Source of the DNA: an uncultured Eubacteriales bacterium
GTDB lineage: Bacteria; Bacillota; Clostridia; Christensenellales; Aristaeellaceae
DNA length: 64,000 nucleotides
NCBI GenBank assembly: GCA_902767565.1
Contig: CACXHY010000008.1
Coordinates: 1 to 64,000, forward strand
Direction of reading: 5' to 3'
Shown: piece by piece, positions 1-8,174 of the stretch
How positions within the stretch are numbered: position 1 is the first letter of the stretch
Layout: every line of letters begins with the position of its first letter
The notes under the pieces: generated by a model
What the model was told of the DNA's origin: nothing
Seen by the model: the letters and a program-made list of their open reading frames with translations, nothing else
Databases searched by the model: none
Program-made: the position numbers and the translations under genes

Positions 1-198
1 TGCGGTATCCTGCACCACGAGACCCGTCACGCACACCGCCGAGGTTGCGGTAAACAGACAATCCGCGAAACACGCTCCGCCCTGATGAACGCTGGAGACT
101 GGGAGCATCAGCAGCAGTGTGCCGATCAGGATCACGGTGAAGAACCCAAAGGCGATGACCTGAAAAGTTGATACCCTGAACTTTCCCCAAATACTCAT
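1..198 (-). CDS. ktrB: Potassium transporter membrane subunit (KtrB/TrkH family), N-terminal fragment cut by window edge
   Basis: Reading the minus strand from an ATG at 198 gives 66 residues that run off the left edge without a stop. They contain a short cytoplasmic start, a hydrophobic segment (VIAFGFFTVILIGTLLLMLP) and the motif FTATSAVCVTGLVVQDTA. This motif matches the first selectivity-filter loop of the Ktr/Trk K+ transporter family, where T-S-A-x-C-V-T-G-L is characteristic. The family forms the membrane pore of a K+ uptake complex gated by a cytoplasmic RCK subunit (KtrA/TrkA). A strong ribosome site (GGGAGGG) lies just upstream of the ATG. KtrB and TrkH cannot be told apart from this piece; the short N-terminus favours KtrB. 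Confidence 0.85.
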   Translation of the reverse strand, partial: MSIWGKFRVSTFQVIAFGFFTVILIGTLLLMLPVSSVHQGGACFADCLFTATSAVCVTGLVVQDTA

Positions 199-476
199 AA
201 GACAGCCCTCCCGCCTGCATATGCATTGTACAGGAAGAACCGTAATGATGGCATTAGGAATGTGAACATGCGTATAAAGATATCATTAAGATTTCAGCCG
301 CCGTCTTTTCGACGGTCGTGGGAGGCAGAGCATTCAATAAGGAGCGGAGTTTTTTCTCAGTATCACAGACGAGGCAATCATTCCTGACCTATTCGAGCCT
401 GTGAATAAAAGTCTGAAAAAAGCCAAAGAGCAGCGGTCTTCTGTGATAGAATAATAAAGCACAGGAGGCTTTTGCA
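199..476. other. Intergenic region between the K+ transporter start and the transposase remnant
   Basis: This stretch is more AT-rich than its surroundings and has no convincing gene. It holds the ribosome site of the K+ transporter gene on the minus strand, a possible promoter for it (TACAAT at 230-225 with ATGCCA at 254-249, 18-base spacer), a small hairpin near 301-316 (CCGTC/GACGG) and the ribosome site ACAGGAGG of the transposase remnant. No c-di-AMP riboswitch of the ydaO type, which sometimes precedes ktr genes, was recognised. Confidence 0.4.
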
Positions 477-926
477 ATGGCGAACAAGAAGAAAGAGTAC
501 TACAAGCCGGGTCCAATGACCGAAGGGAAACGGAACATCATTCAGGGATTGCTGCAGGAGTACAACATTGAAACAGCGGCAGATATCCAGGAAGCCTTGA
601 AAGATTTGCTGGGCGGAACGATCAAGGAAATGATGGAAGCTGAGATGAATGAGCATCTGGGATATGAGAAATCCCAGCGCTCAGACAGTGACGACGCCCG
701 GAACGGATACAAGAGCAAACACATCACAACCAGCTATGGCGGGATGAAGATTGAAGTTCCGCAGGATCGGAAGTCAACCTTTGAGCCGCAGGTGGTCAGG
801 AAGCGTCAGAAAGATATATCGGACATTGACCAGAAGATCATTTCCATGTACGCCAAAGGGATGACGACCCGGCAGATTTCCGACACACTCATGGATATCT
901 ACGGATTCGATGCTTCGGAGGGCTTC
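477..926 (+). pseudogene. IS256-family (mutator-type) transposase, N-terminal remnant
   Basis: The first 150 codons encode the N-terminal part of an IS256-family transposase: a segment with LKDLLGGTIKEMMEAEMNEHLGYEK, split here as LKDLLGGTIKEM and EAEMNEHLGYEK, then GYKSKHITTSYG, EVPQDRKSTFEPQ and MYAKGMTTRQISDTL. Family members are about 390-420 residues, with a DDE catalytic core after this region. After the family motif IYGFDASEGF the similarity stops and the frame runs into unrelated sequence until a stop at 1163. The catalytic part is therefore missing and the gene is broken. The ATG at 477 has a good ribosome site (ACAGGAGG), so a truncated protein could still be made. The remnant sits between the K+ transporter and guaA and marks an old insertion or deletion point. 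Confidence 0.85.
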
Positions 927-1029
927 ATACCGTTATCCGGAATTCGACGATACCCGCATCCACGCTGCGGTCCCGCCGGAGGAACCTGCTCCCCGGAAAC
1001 GCGGCAGGAAGCCCAAGCCGAAGGATTGA
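925..1029 (+). pseudogene. Orphan C-terminal coding fragment with a basic KRGRKPKPKD tail
   Basis: In a frame shifted from the transposase remnant, the sequence from the breakpoint to a TGA at 1027-1029 reads 34 residues including RYPEFDDTRIHAAVPPEE and ending PRKRGRKPKPKD. The proline-rich linker and lysine/arginine tail (AT-hook-like RGRKP) look like the C-terminus of a real protein rather than chance translation, and a terminator-like inverted repeat follows at 1053. It is most simply the end of a gene whose front was lost when the IS element deleted the adjacent DNA. I do not recognise the family. Confidence 0.4.
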
Positions 1030-1052
1030 CTGACACAACCATACAGACACAG

Positions 1053-1099
1053 AAAAGCCCTCCGTCTGCGGAAGATTTCCTCCACAGCGAAGGGCTTTT
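1053..1099 (+). terminator. Terminator-like inverted repeat after the IS/orphan fragment
   Basis: AAAAGCCCT at 1053-1061 pairs with AGGGCTTTT at 1091-1099, with a 29-base loop. The short T-tract is part of the right arm. It lies just after the stop of the orphan basic-tail fragment, as expected for that gene's terminator. It could act on either strand. Confidence 0.45.
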
Positions 1100-1257
1100 G
1101 AAACAGGTTGTCACAGAGACTGACGGCATCCTCACCTCAAAGCCACCGGATTTCTCACAATGATGGCGGCTCGGGAGAATGTTATCATTTTGTTATCAGA
1201 GCCGGATCGGACGAAGCGGGAAGCCTTGATGTGACTGGGTTTCCGGGCTTTCTGCAT

Positions 1258-2802
1258 TCATTCCCACTCCACCGAGGCCGGGGGCTTCGTCGTCACGTCC
1301 AGCACGACCCGGTTGACGTGGGGCACCTCGTTGACGATGCGGGCGGAGACCGCGGCGATGAGATCGTACGGCAGCCGGGCCCAGTCGGCGGTCATGAAGT
1401 CGTCGGTGGTCACGGCGCGGAGGGCGACGGTGTAGTCATAGGTGCGCTCATCGCCCATGACGCCCACGCTCTGCACACCGGTAAGCACGGTGAAATACTG
1501 ACTGATCTGCCGGTCCAGACCCGCTTTCGAGACCTCCTCCCGGAAGATGGCGTCGCTTTCGCGGACGATGTGCGCCTTCTCGGGCGTCACCTCGCCGATG
1601 ATCCGGATCGCCAGACCCGGGCCCGGGAAGGGCTGCCGCCAGACGAGTTCCCGGGGCAGGCCCAGCGTTTCGCCGAGCGCGCGCACCTCGTCCTTGAACA
1701 GCATCCGCAGAGGTTCGATGAGCTCGGTAAAGCCCAGCTCCTTCGGCAGGCCGCCCACGTTGTGGTGGCTCTTGATGACGGCGGCGTTGGTGCCCTGCCC
1801 GCTCTCGATCACGTCGGGATAGATGGTGCCCTGGGCGAAATAGTCCAGCTTTCCGAGCTTTTTCGCCTCATCTCTGAAGACCTCGATGAAGTCCCGGCCG
1901 ATGATGTGGCGCTTTTCCTCCGGCTCGGTCACGCCCTTCAGATCCGCGAAGAACCGCTCCGCCGCGTCGGCCCGGACGAAGCGCACCGGGAAAAGATGGC
2001 TGAACACATGGCAGACCTGTTCGCTCTCGCCCTTGCGCATCAGGCCGTGATCGACGAAGACGCAGGTCAGGCGGTTCCCGATGGCCCGGAAGATCAGCGC
2101 CGCCGCCACGGAGGAGTCCACGCCGCCGGAGAGGGCCAGCAGCACCGTTCCGCTCTCGCCGACCGTCTCCCGGATCTGCCGGACGGCAGTATCGGCGTAG
2201 GCCTCCATGGTCCAGTCGCCGGTGCAGCCGCAGATGCCGTAGAGGAAATTGCGGAGGAGGATCTTTCCCTCCTCGGTGTGGGTCACTTCGGGGTGGAACT
2301 GCACGCCGTAGATGCGCTTCTCCTCATCGGCCATGGCGGCGACGGGGCAGTTGTCGGTTTCCGCGATAGGATGAAAGCCGGGCGGGCATGCGCACACCTG
2401 CCAGGTGTGGCTCATCCAGCAGGAGGATGCCTCCTTCATGCCGTCCAGCAGGCCCGTCCGCTCCTGCATCCGGACCGTAATGCGTCCGTATTCCCGCTCT
2501 TTTGCCCGTTCCACCCGTCCGCCGAGCAGGGCCGCGGTCAGCTGCATGCCGTAGCAGATACCCAGCACCGGCACGCCCCGGTTGAAGATGTCCGGGTCGC
2601 AGTGCGGCGCATCCGGATCACAGACACTGGCCGGGCCGCCGGAGAGGATGACGCCGACGGGCTCCCGCGCGGCGACTTCCCGCGCCGGGGTGTTCCACGG
2701 CAACACTTCGGAATAGACGTGGTTTTCCCGCACCCGGCGGGCAATGAGCTGGGTGTACTGCCCGCCAAAGTCGAGGATGACGATTTTCTGATGGTCAGGC
2801 AT
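1258..2802 (-). CDS. guaA: GMP synthase (glutamine-hydrolysing)
   Basis: This 514-residue protein converts XMP to GMP with glutamine and ATP in the cytoplasm. A class I glutamine amidotransferase domain occupies about residues 5-195, with nucleophile Cys83 in GICYGMQL and the His/Glu pair in VQFHPEVTH. The ATP-pyrophosphatase domain carries the PP-loop [10 protein letters not shown] near residue 222, and the C-terminal dimerisation domain ends with the family signature [11 protein letters not shown]. Length matches the family (about 510-525). The ATG at 2802 follows the ribosome site GAAGGAGG. One oddity is MSHTWQV where most GMP synthases have MSHGD followed by a hydrophobic residue; the catalytic triad itself is intact. 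It lies upstream of a run of other glutamine-using enzymes. Confidence 0.97.
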   Translation of the reverse strand: MPDHQKIVILDFGGQYTQLIARRVRENHVYSEVLPWNTPAREVAAREPVGVILSGGPASVCDPDAPHCDPDIFNRGVPVLGICYGMQLTAALLGGRVERAKEREYGRITVRMQERTGLLDGMKEASSCWMSHTWQVCACPPGFHPIAETDNCPVAAMADEEKRIYGVQFHPEVTHTEEGKILLRNFLYGICGCTGDWTMEAYADTAVRQIRETVGESGTVLLALSGGVDSSVAAALIFRAIGNRLTCVFVDHGLMRKGESEQVCHVFSHLFPVRFVRADAAERFFADLKGVTEPEEKRHIIGRDFIEVFRDEAKKLGKLDYFAQGTIYPDVIESGQGTNAAVIKSHHNVGGLPKELGFTELIEPLRMLFKDEVRALGETLGLPRELVWRQPFPGPGLAIRIIGEVTPEKAHIVRESDAIFREEVSKAGLDRQISQYFTVLTGVQSVGVMGDERTYDYTVALRAVTTDDFMTADWARLPYDLIAAVSARIVNEVPHVNRVVLDVTTKPPASVEWE

Positions 2803-2873
2803 TGGAACGCCTCCTTCGACGCATTATGAATGAAAGAACAAACAAAACCCACATTCCCCCTTCAAGGGACTGT

Positions 2874-3302
2874 TTATTCTGGAAGATGCTTCATGCCAAT
2901 GGCTTCGGCGGCTTTCTGCATGGGGAGATTGCTCTTTTCTGTCGTCAGGGTCGCCACCTTGCCTTGATCCAAGATCCTGAAAGCCATTTCAGCGATCAGC
3001 ACTTTGCAGCAGCCTTTGTTTCGCTGGTCCGGAATCGTTGCGACGCCGCCGATTTCCGTTTCACCTTGCCGAAACGATAAAGGAATGGCAAAGCAGACGA
3101 TATCCCCGTCACGAACAATAGCCATAGGGTTGCCGACTTCCTTGCCGAATTTGTCAGGATCGATCGGATGATTGAACCGGGCGTAAAACCTCCGGATCGC
3201 TGTCAGGTCCGCATGCCAGTCAAGACCACTGACAGGGAAGCTTAGATCGCGTTTCAGATTATTTAGGGATTCTATACGATAATACACAAAAGGATTGCTC
3301 AT
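2874..3302 (-). CDS. GNAT-family acetyltransferase
   Basis: A 142-residue protein beginning MSNPFVYYRIESL. The central and C-terminal part resembles the GNAT fold: a strand ending in GGVATIPDQRNKGCCKVLIAEM, here seen as GVATIPDQRNKGC followed by a helix, is the acetyl-CoA pyrophosphate-binding motif A (Q/R-x-x-G-x-G/C). A following strand (VATLTTEKSNLPMQKAAEAIGM) is typical motif B. Substrate is unknown. An in-frame TTG lies five codons upstream (3317), but the ATG at 3302 fits the family start better. The GC content is visibly lower than the flanking guaA and iron-sulfur genes, which may indicate separate acquisition. Confidence 0.75.
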   Translation of the reverse strand: MSNPFVYYRIESLNNLKRDLSFPVSGLDWHADLTAIRRFYARFNHPIDPDKFGKEVGNPMAIVRDGDIVCFAIPLSFRQGETEIGGVATIPDQRNKGCCKVLIAEMAFRILDQGKVATLTTEKSNLPMQKAAEAIGMKHLPE

Positions 3303-3434
3303 TCGTTCATCTCTCAATCATGATTTGTCACGCCGGCTCAGCCGCCTCCATCACAATCTGCCGGCCCCGTCGTTGTCCGGCACCCGGGCCGGGGGATCAT
3401 CCGCGCCGCGGCGGCGGTGTTCTCCGGCCCTGCG

Positions 3435-4130
3435 TCATGAATCGGCATTCTCCGGATCCGCTGCCCCTTCTTCGGCGGGCCGGCCGAAGGGACAGACCGC
3501 GAGGCACAGGCCGCAGGCGCTCTTTCTCCCGAGCTTGGGGATGAACGCGCTCCGCATCCGGTTGCAGCGGTGGTAGTCGATGATCTCCTCGCGCGGTGTC
3601 TCCGGTGTCCACGGCCGGTTTTTCAGCGCCTTGCAGGGGCAGATGTCCACGCAGAGGGAGCAGTCCTCCGGACATTCGCTCCGGAGCTTCGGCTGTCCGT
3701 ATTCGAAGTCCGCGTCGATCAGGATAGCGGAAAGCCTCACCCTGGGGCCGTACCGGCGCGTGATGATCACGTCGTTTTTGCCGAACCAGCCGAGGCCCGC
3801 GCGGGCGGCCGCCGTCTTGAAGGAGAAGGGCGCCCGCAGCTCCGTCTCGTTCCTTTGGGCCACGGGCGGGACCCAATAGGGCACGCCATGGCCGCGAAGC
3901 ACGGCCTCCACCTGCTCAACGACCGCTTCCAGCCGGATCCGGGCCGACCTGATCCCGTTCTCAAAGCGCTCTTCCGAGTAGTCATCCGCCGTGAGCTGCT
4001 CCCCGTAGGGAACGGCAAACACCAGCGCGGAGCGGTACTCCGCCGCGTACTCGCTGTACGGGATATCCGTGAATCCGCAGAGGATCTCCGGGTGTTTCGC
4101 GAATATCGCCCTGAGTTCCGATTCCAGCAT
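3435..4130 (-). CDS. QueG-like double 4Fe-4S cluster protein (short epoxyqueuosine reductase homologue)
   Basis: The 231-residue product carries two ferredoxin-type cysteine motifs near its C-terminus: CPEDCSLCVDICPC and CGLCLAVCPFG, with an additional Cys in DYHRCNRM. The preceding segment (SFKTAAARAGLGWFGKNDVII) matches the cobalamin-binding neighbourhood of epoxyqueuosine reductase QueG, the last enzyme of queuosine tRNA modification. It is well below the usual QueG length of about 310-380, lacking the C-terminal HEAT-like part, so it may be one of the short paralogues of unknown substrate. The start is set at the ATG at 4130, which has AAGGAG eight bases upstream; the longer open frame to 4211 overlaps asnB and is not needed. 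It starts 12 bases after asnB and is probably co-transcribed with it. Confidence 0.8.
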   Translation of the reverse strand: MLESELRAIFAKHPEILCGFTDIPYSEYAAEYRSALVFAVPYGEQLTADDYSEERFENGIRSARIRLEAVVEQVEAVLRGHGVPYWVPPVAQRNETELRAPFSFKTAAARAGLGWFGKNDVIITRRYGPRVRLSAILIDADFEYGQPKLRSECPEDCSLCVDICPCKALKNRPWTPETPREEIIDYHRCNRMRSAFIPKLGRKSACGLCLAVCPFGRPAEEGAADPENADS

Positions 4131-4141
4131 GATGCAGCTCC

Positions 4142-5722
4142 TTATGTTCCGCTGGCTCCGTAGTTGCTCAGCACCCGCGCCGAGGGATCGTCCACGTCGC
4201 AGCCGGGCCATGCTTTATTGGGCATCCAGTAGTCCGGGATCATGGCCGCCTGGCCGGGATAGAACCGCTCGAACAGTTCCCGGTAGAGCAGGCTTTCCTT
4301 GGTGAAGGGCCTGCGGTAATCATATTTCGCCACGCGTTCCGCGAATTCCTTGTCGGTGTACGTTCTTTCCGCAAGCGCCTTCAGGTCGTTGACCATGCTG
4401 TGCCCCACGGCGTCGGAGAAGGCCGCCTTCTGCCGCCAGAGGATCTCGTCCGGCAGGATGCGGTCGTCGGCGAAGGCCTTGCGGATCAGGTACTTGCCCA
4501 TGTTGTGCCGGTTCATCTTCAGTTCCGGGTCGATGCTCATGGCGTATCGCACGAACTTCAGGTCGCCGAAGGGCACCCGGGCTTCAAGGCTGTTGACGGA
4601 GATGCAGCGGTCGGCCCGCAGCACATCGTACACGTGCAGCTCGCGGATGCGCTTCTCGGCCTCCTCCTGGAAAGCCGCGGCGTCCGGCGCAAAATCGGTG
4701 TACTTGTAGCCGAAGAGCTCGTCGGAGATCTCGCCGGTCAGCAGGACGCGGATGTCCGTGTGCTCGTGGATCCACTTGCACACGAGGTACATGCCGACGG
4801 AGGCGCGGATCGTGGTGATGTCCCAGGTGCCCAGCAGCTCCACCACCGTGGGCAGAGCTTCCAGCACGTCTTTCTCGGAGATGATGACCTCCGTGTGGTC
4901 GCTGCCGATATAATCGGCGACCATCCGGGCATACTTCAGGTCGATGGCGTCGATGTCCATGCCGATGGCGAAGGTGCGGATGGGCTTGTCCAGCATCTGC
5001 TGGGCGATGGCACACACCAGGGAAGAGTCCAGGCCGCCGGAGAGGAGGAAACCCACCGGCGCGTCCGCGTCCAGCCGCTTCTGCACACCGTCCATCAGCA
5101 GGCGGCGGAGCTTAGGGCAGACCTCCTCCTCGGTCTTCATGGTGAAGTAGCCCACGTAAGCCGGATCGGCGTACTGGATGAAGTTCCCGTCCATCCAGTA
5201 ATGGCCGGGCGGGAAGGGCAGGATCTGCTCACAGAGGCCCATCAGGTTTTTGGGCTCGCTGGCGAAGGCCCATTCCCCGTCCGGGAGCCGGCCGTAATAC
5301 AGCGGCCGGATGCCGATCGGATCCCGGGCCGCGATGAGCTTTTTCTTCTGCCCGTCCCAGAGGATCAGGGCGAACTCCGCGTCCAGGGTCTTGAACATCT
5401 CCACGCCGTATTCATGATAGAGCGGCAGGAGGATCTCGCAGTCGGACTGGCTCTGCAGTTCGTACTTGCTCAGCAGACGGTCCCGCAGGGGGCGGAAGCC
5501 GTAGAGCTCGCCGTTGCAGACCACCCAGTCGTCGTTCAGCCGGAAGGGCTGCATGCCGCGCTCGTCCAGGCCCATGATGGCCAGCCGGTGGAAGCCCAGG
5601 TATCCGCAGGGGATCTCCTCAAAGCGGCTCATGTCGGGCCCGCGGGAGACGGTCCGGTCGAAGCCCTCCTTCAGTTTCTCCACCGGGATGGACTTGCTGG
5701 TGACGCCGTAGATGGAACACAT
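4142..5722 (-). CDS. asnB: Asparagine synthase (glutamine-hydrolysing)
   Basis: The 526-residue enzyme makes asparagine from aspartate, ATP and glutamine. Start choice is decided by chemistry: the ATG at 5722 gives MCSIYGV, placing the nucleophile Cys at position 2 for exposure after Met removal, and it has GGAGGTG upstream. The N-terminal class II glutaminase domain spans about residues 2-190 (conserved RGPD and NGELY elements). The synthetase domain has the PP-loop LLSGGLDSSLV near residue 230, and EISDELFGY and VPFGDL downstream. Length matches AsnB (about 525-555). It is preceded by an asparagine-specific T-box leader and followed 12 bases later by the QueG-like gene. Confidence 0.96.
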   Translation of the reverse strand: MCSIYGVTSKSIPVEKLKEGFDRTVSRGPDMSRFEEIPCGYLGFHRLAIMGLDERGMQPFRLNDDWVVCNGELYGFRPLRDRLLSKYELQSQSDCEILLPLYHEYGVEMFKTLDAEFALILWDGQKKKLIAARDPIGIRPLYYGRLPDGEWAFASEPKNLMGLCEQILPFPPGHYWMDGNFIQYADPAYVGYFTMKTEEEVCPKLRRLLMDGVQKRLDADAPVGFLLSGGLDSSLVCAIAQQMLDKPIRTFAIGMDIDAIDLKYARMVADYIGSDHTEVIISEKDVLEALPTVVELLGTWDITTIRASVGMYLVCKWIHEHTDIRVLLTGEISDELFGYKYTDFAPDAAAFQEEAEKRIRELHVYDVLRADRCISVNSLEARVPFGDLKFVRYAMSIDPELKMNRHNMGKYLIRKAFADDRILPDEILWRQKAAFSDAVGHSMVNDLKALAERTYTDKEFAERVAKYDYRRPFTKESLLYRELFERFYPGQAAMIPDYWMPNKAWPGCDVDDPSARVLSNYGASGT

Positions 5723-5730
5723 AAATGGCA

Positions 5731-6004
5731 CCTCCGTTCAGTGGTCGGCAATCGCGCTGATATTTCAGGACGAAGGCCGCCGCTCCGTGGTGCCACCTGA
5801 TTTGCTTCTCTTCCGGGCTCTGACAAGCCCTGGCGAGGATAACGGGCCGCCGTGCCCGCCGCCCCTACTCGGCTGACGCCTTTGGGTTTGGACTTGGAAG
5901 GGTTCTTCTCCCGGAGGCTCATACGGGACTTCCACCGCCGCCCGCTCTCTGTGATGCCGCCGTACCGGGTTACTCTTCTTCCGCATCGCTTTGGTCTATG
6001 AAAT
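5731..6004 (-). promoter_or_regulatory. Asn-specific T-box leader of asnB, apparently of the translational type
   Basis: The minus-strand leader has the ordered T-box landmarks: GCGATGCGGAAGAAGAGTA near its 5' end, AGAGAGCGGG and GGTGGAAGTCCCG in the distal Stem I, a candidate specifier AAC (Asn) at 5904-5902 and the T-box core AGGTGGCACCACGG at 5798-5785. TCAGG just before the core pairs with CCTGA after it. There is no U-tract after the core. Instead CCTTCGT (5776-5770) can pair with ACGGAGG (5737-5731), and TGGCACC (5795-5789) with GGTGCCA (5732-5726). Both targets overlap the asnB ribosome site. This suggests that uncharged tRNA-Asn frees the ribosome site instead of preventing termination. 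Confidence 0.85.
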
Positions 6005-6011
6005 TGGGGGT

Positions 6012-6040
6012 ATGTTAGCACGGCGCAGGCAGGCTGTCAA
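6012..6040 (-). promoter_or_regulatory. Promoter of the asnB T-box transcript
   Basis: TTGACA at 6040-6035 and TAACAT at 6017-6012 with a 17-base spacer, directly upstream of the T-box leader. The glnA promoter lies about 105 bases away on the other strand. Confidence 0.85.
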
Positions 6041-6145
6041 GAGCCAAATTTGCATTATCAGGATCGCGAAAATTCACTTTTAATGGAAGCCATCATCCGA
6101 AACAGCAAAATACAGCAGGAAAACAATTTGGGGCGTCAACGCCGC

Positions 6146-6174
6146 TTGACACGGCCGCAACCCTGTGCTATGAT
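6146..6174 (+). promoter_or_regulatory. Promoter of glnA
   Basis: TTGACA at 6146-6151 and TATGAT at 6169-6174 with a 17-base spacer. A small inverted repeat (GGCGT/ACGCC) at about 6131-6144 abuts the -35 element. Confidence 0.88.
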
Positions 6175-6185
6175 CCCGGCAGACA

Positions 6186-6232
6186 AGGCAAGGGGGTCGT
6201 GTCGACGACCTTTCCTGCCTGTTTTTGATTTT
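6186..6232 (+). terminator. Intrinsic terminator in the glnA leader (probable attenuator)
   Basis: Between the promoter and the glnA ribosome site lies a hairpin: AGGCA (6186-6190) pairs with TGCCT (6216-6220), and GGTCGT pairs with ACGACC around a GTCG loop. GTTTTTGATTTT follows. A terminator before the first gene implies conditional read-through. The ANTAR antiterminator gene right after glnA is the natural candidate for controlling it, as described for NitR in Clostridium saccharobutylicum. Confidence 0.65.
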
Positions 6233-6248
6233 GTAAGGAGGCTTCGCT

Positions 6249-7580
6249 ATGAGCAAGTACACGAAGGAAGACATCATCCGGATGGTCCGCGAGGACGATG
6301 TAGAATTCATCCGCATGCAGTTTACGGATATCTTCGGCCAGCTGAAGAATGTGGCCATCACCGCCAGCCAGATCGAGAAGGCCGTGAACAACCAGATCAT
6401 GATCGACGGCAGTTCCATCGAGGGCTTTGTCCGGATCAACGAGAGCGACCAATACCTGTGGCCGGATCTGGACACCTTCGCCATCCTGCCCTGGCGTCCC
6501 CAGCATGGGAAAGTGGCGCGCCTGATCTGCGATGTCCACAACCCGGACGGCAGCCCCTTTGCCGGAGACCCCCGCGGCGTGCTGAAGAGGGTGCTGGCTC
6601 ACGCGGCCGAGCTGGGGTATTCCTTCAACGTCGGCCCGGAGATGGAGTTCTTCCTTTTCCAGACCGATCCGCAGGGGAAGCCCACCACCGCCACCTCCGA
6701 TGAAGCCGGATACTTCGACCTGGGCCCTCTGGACCACGGCGAGAGCACCCGGCGCGAGATCTGCATGGCGCTGGAGCAGATGGGCTTCGAGATCGAGGCC
6801 AGCCACCACGAGGTGGCCGCCGGCCAGCATGAGATCGACTTCAAGTATGCCGACGCGCTGGCTTCTGCCGACAACATCATGACCTTCAAGCTGGCGGTGA
6901 AGACCCTGGCCCAGAAGAACGGGCTGCACGCCACCTTTATGCCCAAGCCGGTGTTCGGCATCAACGGCAGCGGCATGCACACCAACATGAGCCTGTTCAA
7001 GGACGGAAAGAACGTCTTCGCCGATCCCGATGACAAGCGGGGGCTCAGCAAGGAGGCTTATGCCTTCATCGCGGGTATCCTGACCCATGTGCGTGGCATG
7101 GCCGCCGTCACCAACCCGCTGGTCAACAGTTACAAGCGCCTGGTGCCGGGCTATGAAGCCCCGTGCTACCTGGCCTGGAGCGCCAGCAACCGCTCGGCCC
7201 TGATCCGCATCCCCGCCGCCCGGGGCATGGGCACCCGCGTCGAGCTCCGCTGTCCTGACCCCAGCTGCAACCCCTACCTGAACATGGCGGTCTGCCTGGC
7301 GGCGGGCCTGGACGGCATTGAGAAGGGCCTGACCCCGCCGGATGAGATCACCGAGAACATCTTCGCGATGGATGCCGCGACCCGCGAAAGCAAAGGCATC
7401 CAGTCCCTGCCAGGCACCCTGATCGAGGCGGTGGCCTGTCTGGAGGCCGATCCCGTGATCTGCGCCGCCCTGGGCGAGCACGTGCTGAGTCAGTATGTGG
7501 AAGGCAAGAAGAAGGAATGGGACGCCTACCGCACCCATGTCAGCAAGTGGGAGATCGACCGCTATATCGTAATGTACTGA
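6249..7580 (+). CDS. glnA: Glutamine synthetase type I
   Basis: The 443-residue enzyme condenses glutamate and ammonia using ATP; it acts as a cytoplasmic dodecamer. The beta-grasp domain covers about residues 1-105, and the catalytic domain contains the metal/glutamate site GPEMEFFLF, the ATP-site motif [13 protein letters not shown], and [20 protein letters not shown]. Length and motifs fit the GSI-alpha type of Firmicutes, which lacks the adenylylation loop of enterobacterial GSI-beta. The start has TAAGGAGG upstream. It is the first gene of a glnA-nitR-gltB-gltD unit, so ammonia assimilation by GS/GOGAT is encoded together, behind a promoter and an attenuator. Confidence 0.98.
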   Translation: MSKYTKEDIIRMVREDDVEFIRMQFTDIFGQLKNVAITASQIEKAVNNQIMIDGSSIEGFVRINESDQYLWPDLDTFAILPWRPQHGKVARLICDVHNPDGSPFAGDPRGVLKRVLAHAAELGYSFNVGPEMEFFLFQTDPQGKPTTATSDEAGYFDLGPLDHGESTRREICMALEQMGFEIEASHHEVAAGQHEIDFKYADALASADNIMTFKLAVKTLAQKNGLHATFMPKPVFGINGSGMHTNMSLFKDGKNVFADPDDKRGLSKEAYAFIAGILTHVRGMAAVTNPLVNSYKRLVPGYEAPCYLAWSASNRSALIRIPAARGMGTRVELRCPDPSCNPYLNMAVCLAAGLDGIEKGLTPPDEITENIFAMDAATRESKGIQSLPGTLIEAVACLEADPVICAALGEHVLSQYVEGKKKEWDAYRTHVSKWEIDRYIVMY

Positions 7581-7610
7581 TCCGAAGACCGCGGACAGGA
7601 GGTGAGGACA

Positions 7611-8174
7611 GTGGCCAGGATCGTGATCGCGGGGAGCTCGGAGCAGAGCCGTGAGCAGTTGTCGAAGCTGCTGTCCTCCTCCGGTTATCCGGTCTACCGT
7701 CTTTGCACCAATACCTGGGAATTGCGCCGCGCACTGAACGACTGTGACGACGGGCTGCTGATCCTCGCCGGACAGATGCCGGACTGCAGCGCGGACGAAC
7801 TCTTCTGGGACTACGGGGCGCAGGTGCAGATCCTGTTGCTCGCGAAACCGCCGGTGCTGGAGGCTTGCGAGGAAGACGGGATCTTCCGCCTTGCGCTTCC
7901 TGCTTCGCAGCAGGCGGTGCTGGGCGCGCTGGAGATGCTGACACAGCTGCACAGGATGCGCCTCCCGAAGCGCGCCGGGGATGAGAAGCGGATCGTGGAG
8001 CAGGCCAAGTCGCTGCTGATGCGGCGCGACGGTCTCACGGAGCCCCAGGCGCACCGGGCTTTGCAGCAGTATGCCATGAACCACGGCTTGCGGATGGCCG
8101 ACTATGCCGCGCAAATCATCAAGGGAGATGGAGGAGAGAGCCATGCGGGATCCGCGATATCCTCTTTACCGTGA
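7611..8174 (+). CDS. nitR: NitR-like pseudo-receiver/ANTAR transcription antiterminator
   Basis: The 187-residue protein has an N-terminal receiver-like domain (about 1-115) and a C-terminal ANTAR RNA-binding helix bundle (about 125-180: AKSLLMRRDGLTEPQAHRAL and QQYAMNHGLRM). ANTAR proteins bind hairpins in nascent RNA to prevent termination. The receiver is degenerate: the usual acidic pair near the N-terminus is GSS and the phosphoacceptor position before MP reads LILAGQMP, so phosphorylation is unlikely. The GTG at 7611 has GGAGG eight bases upstream and is preferred over the GTG at 7602. The order glnA-nitR-glt matches the nitrogen locus of C. saccharobutylicum, where NitR was proposed to control glutamine synthetase. 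It overlaps gltB by 32 bases. Confidence 0.85.
   Translation: MARIVIAGSSEQSREQLSKLLSSSGYPVYRLCTNTWELRRALNDCDDGLLILAGQMPDCSADELFWDYGAQVQILLLAKPPVLEACEEDGIFRLALPASQQAVLGALEMLTQLHRMRLPKRAGDEKRIVEQAKSLLMRRDGLTEPQAHRALQQYAMNHGLRMADYAAQIIKGDGGESHAGSAISSLP

Noticed and set aside
1108-2829. Plus-strand open frame of 573 codons opposite guaA
   Set aside because: Antisense to the whole GMP synthase gene with no ribosome site; the composition is typical of a GC-driven shadow.
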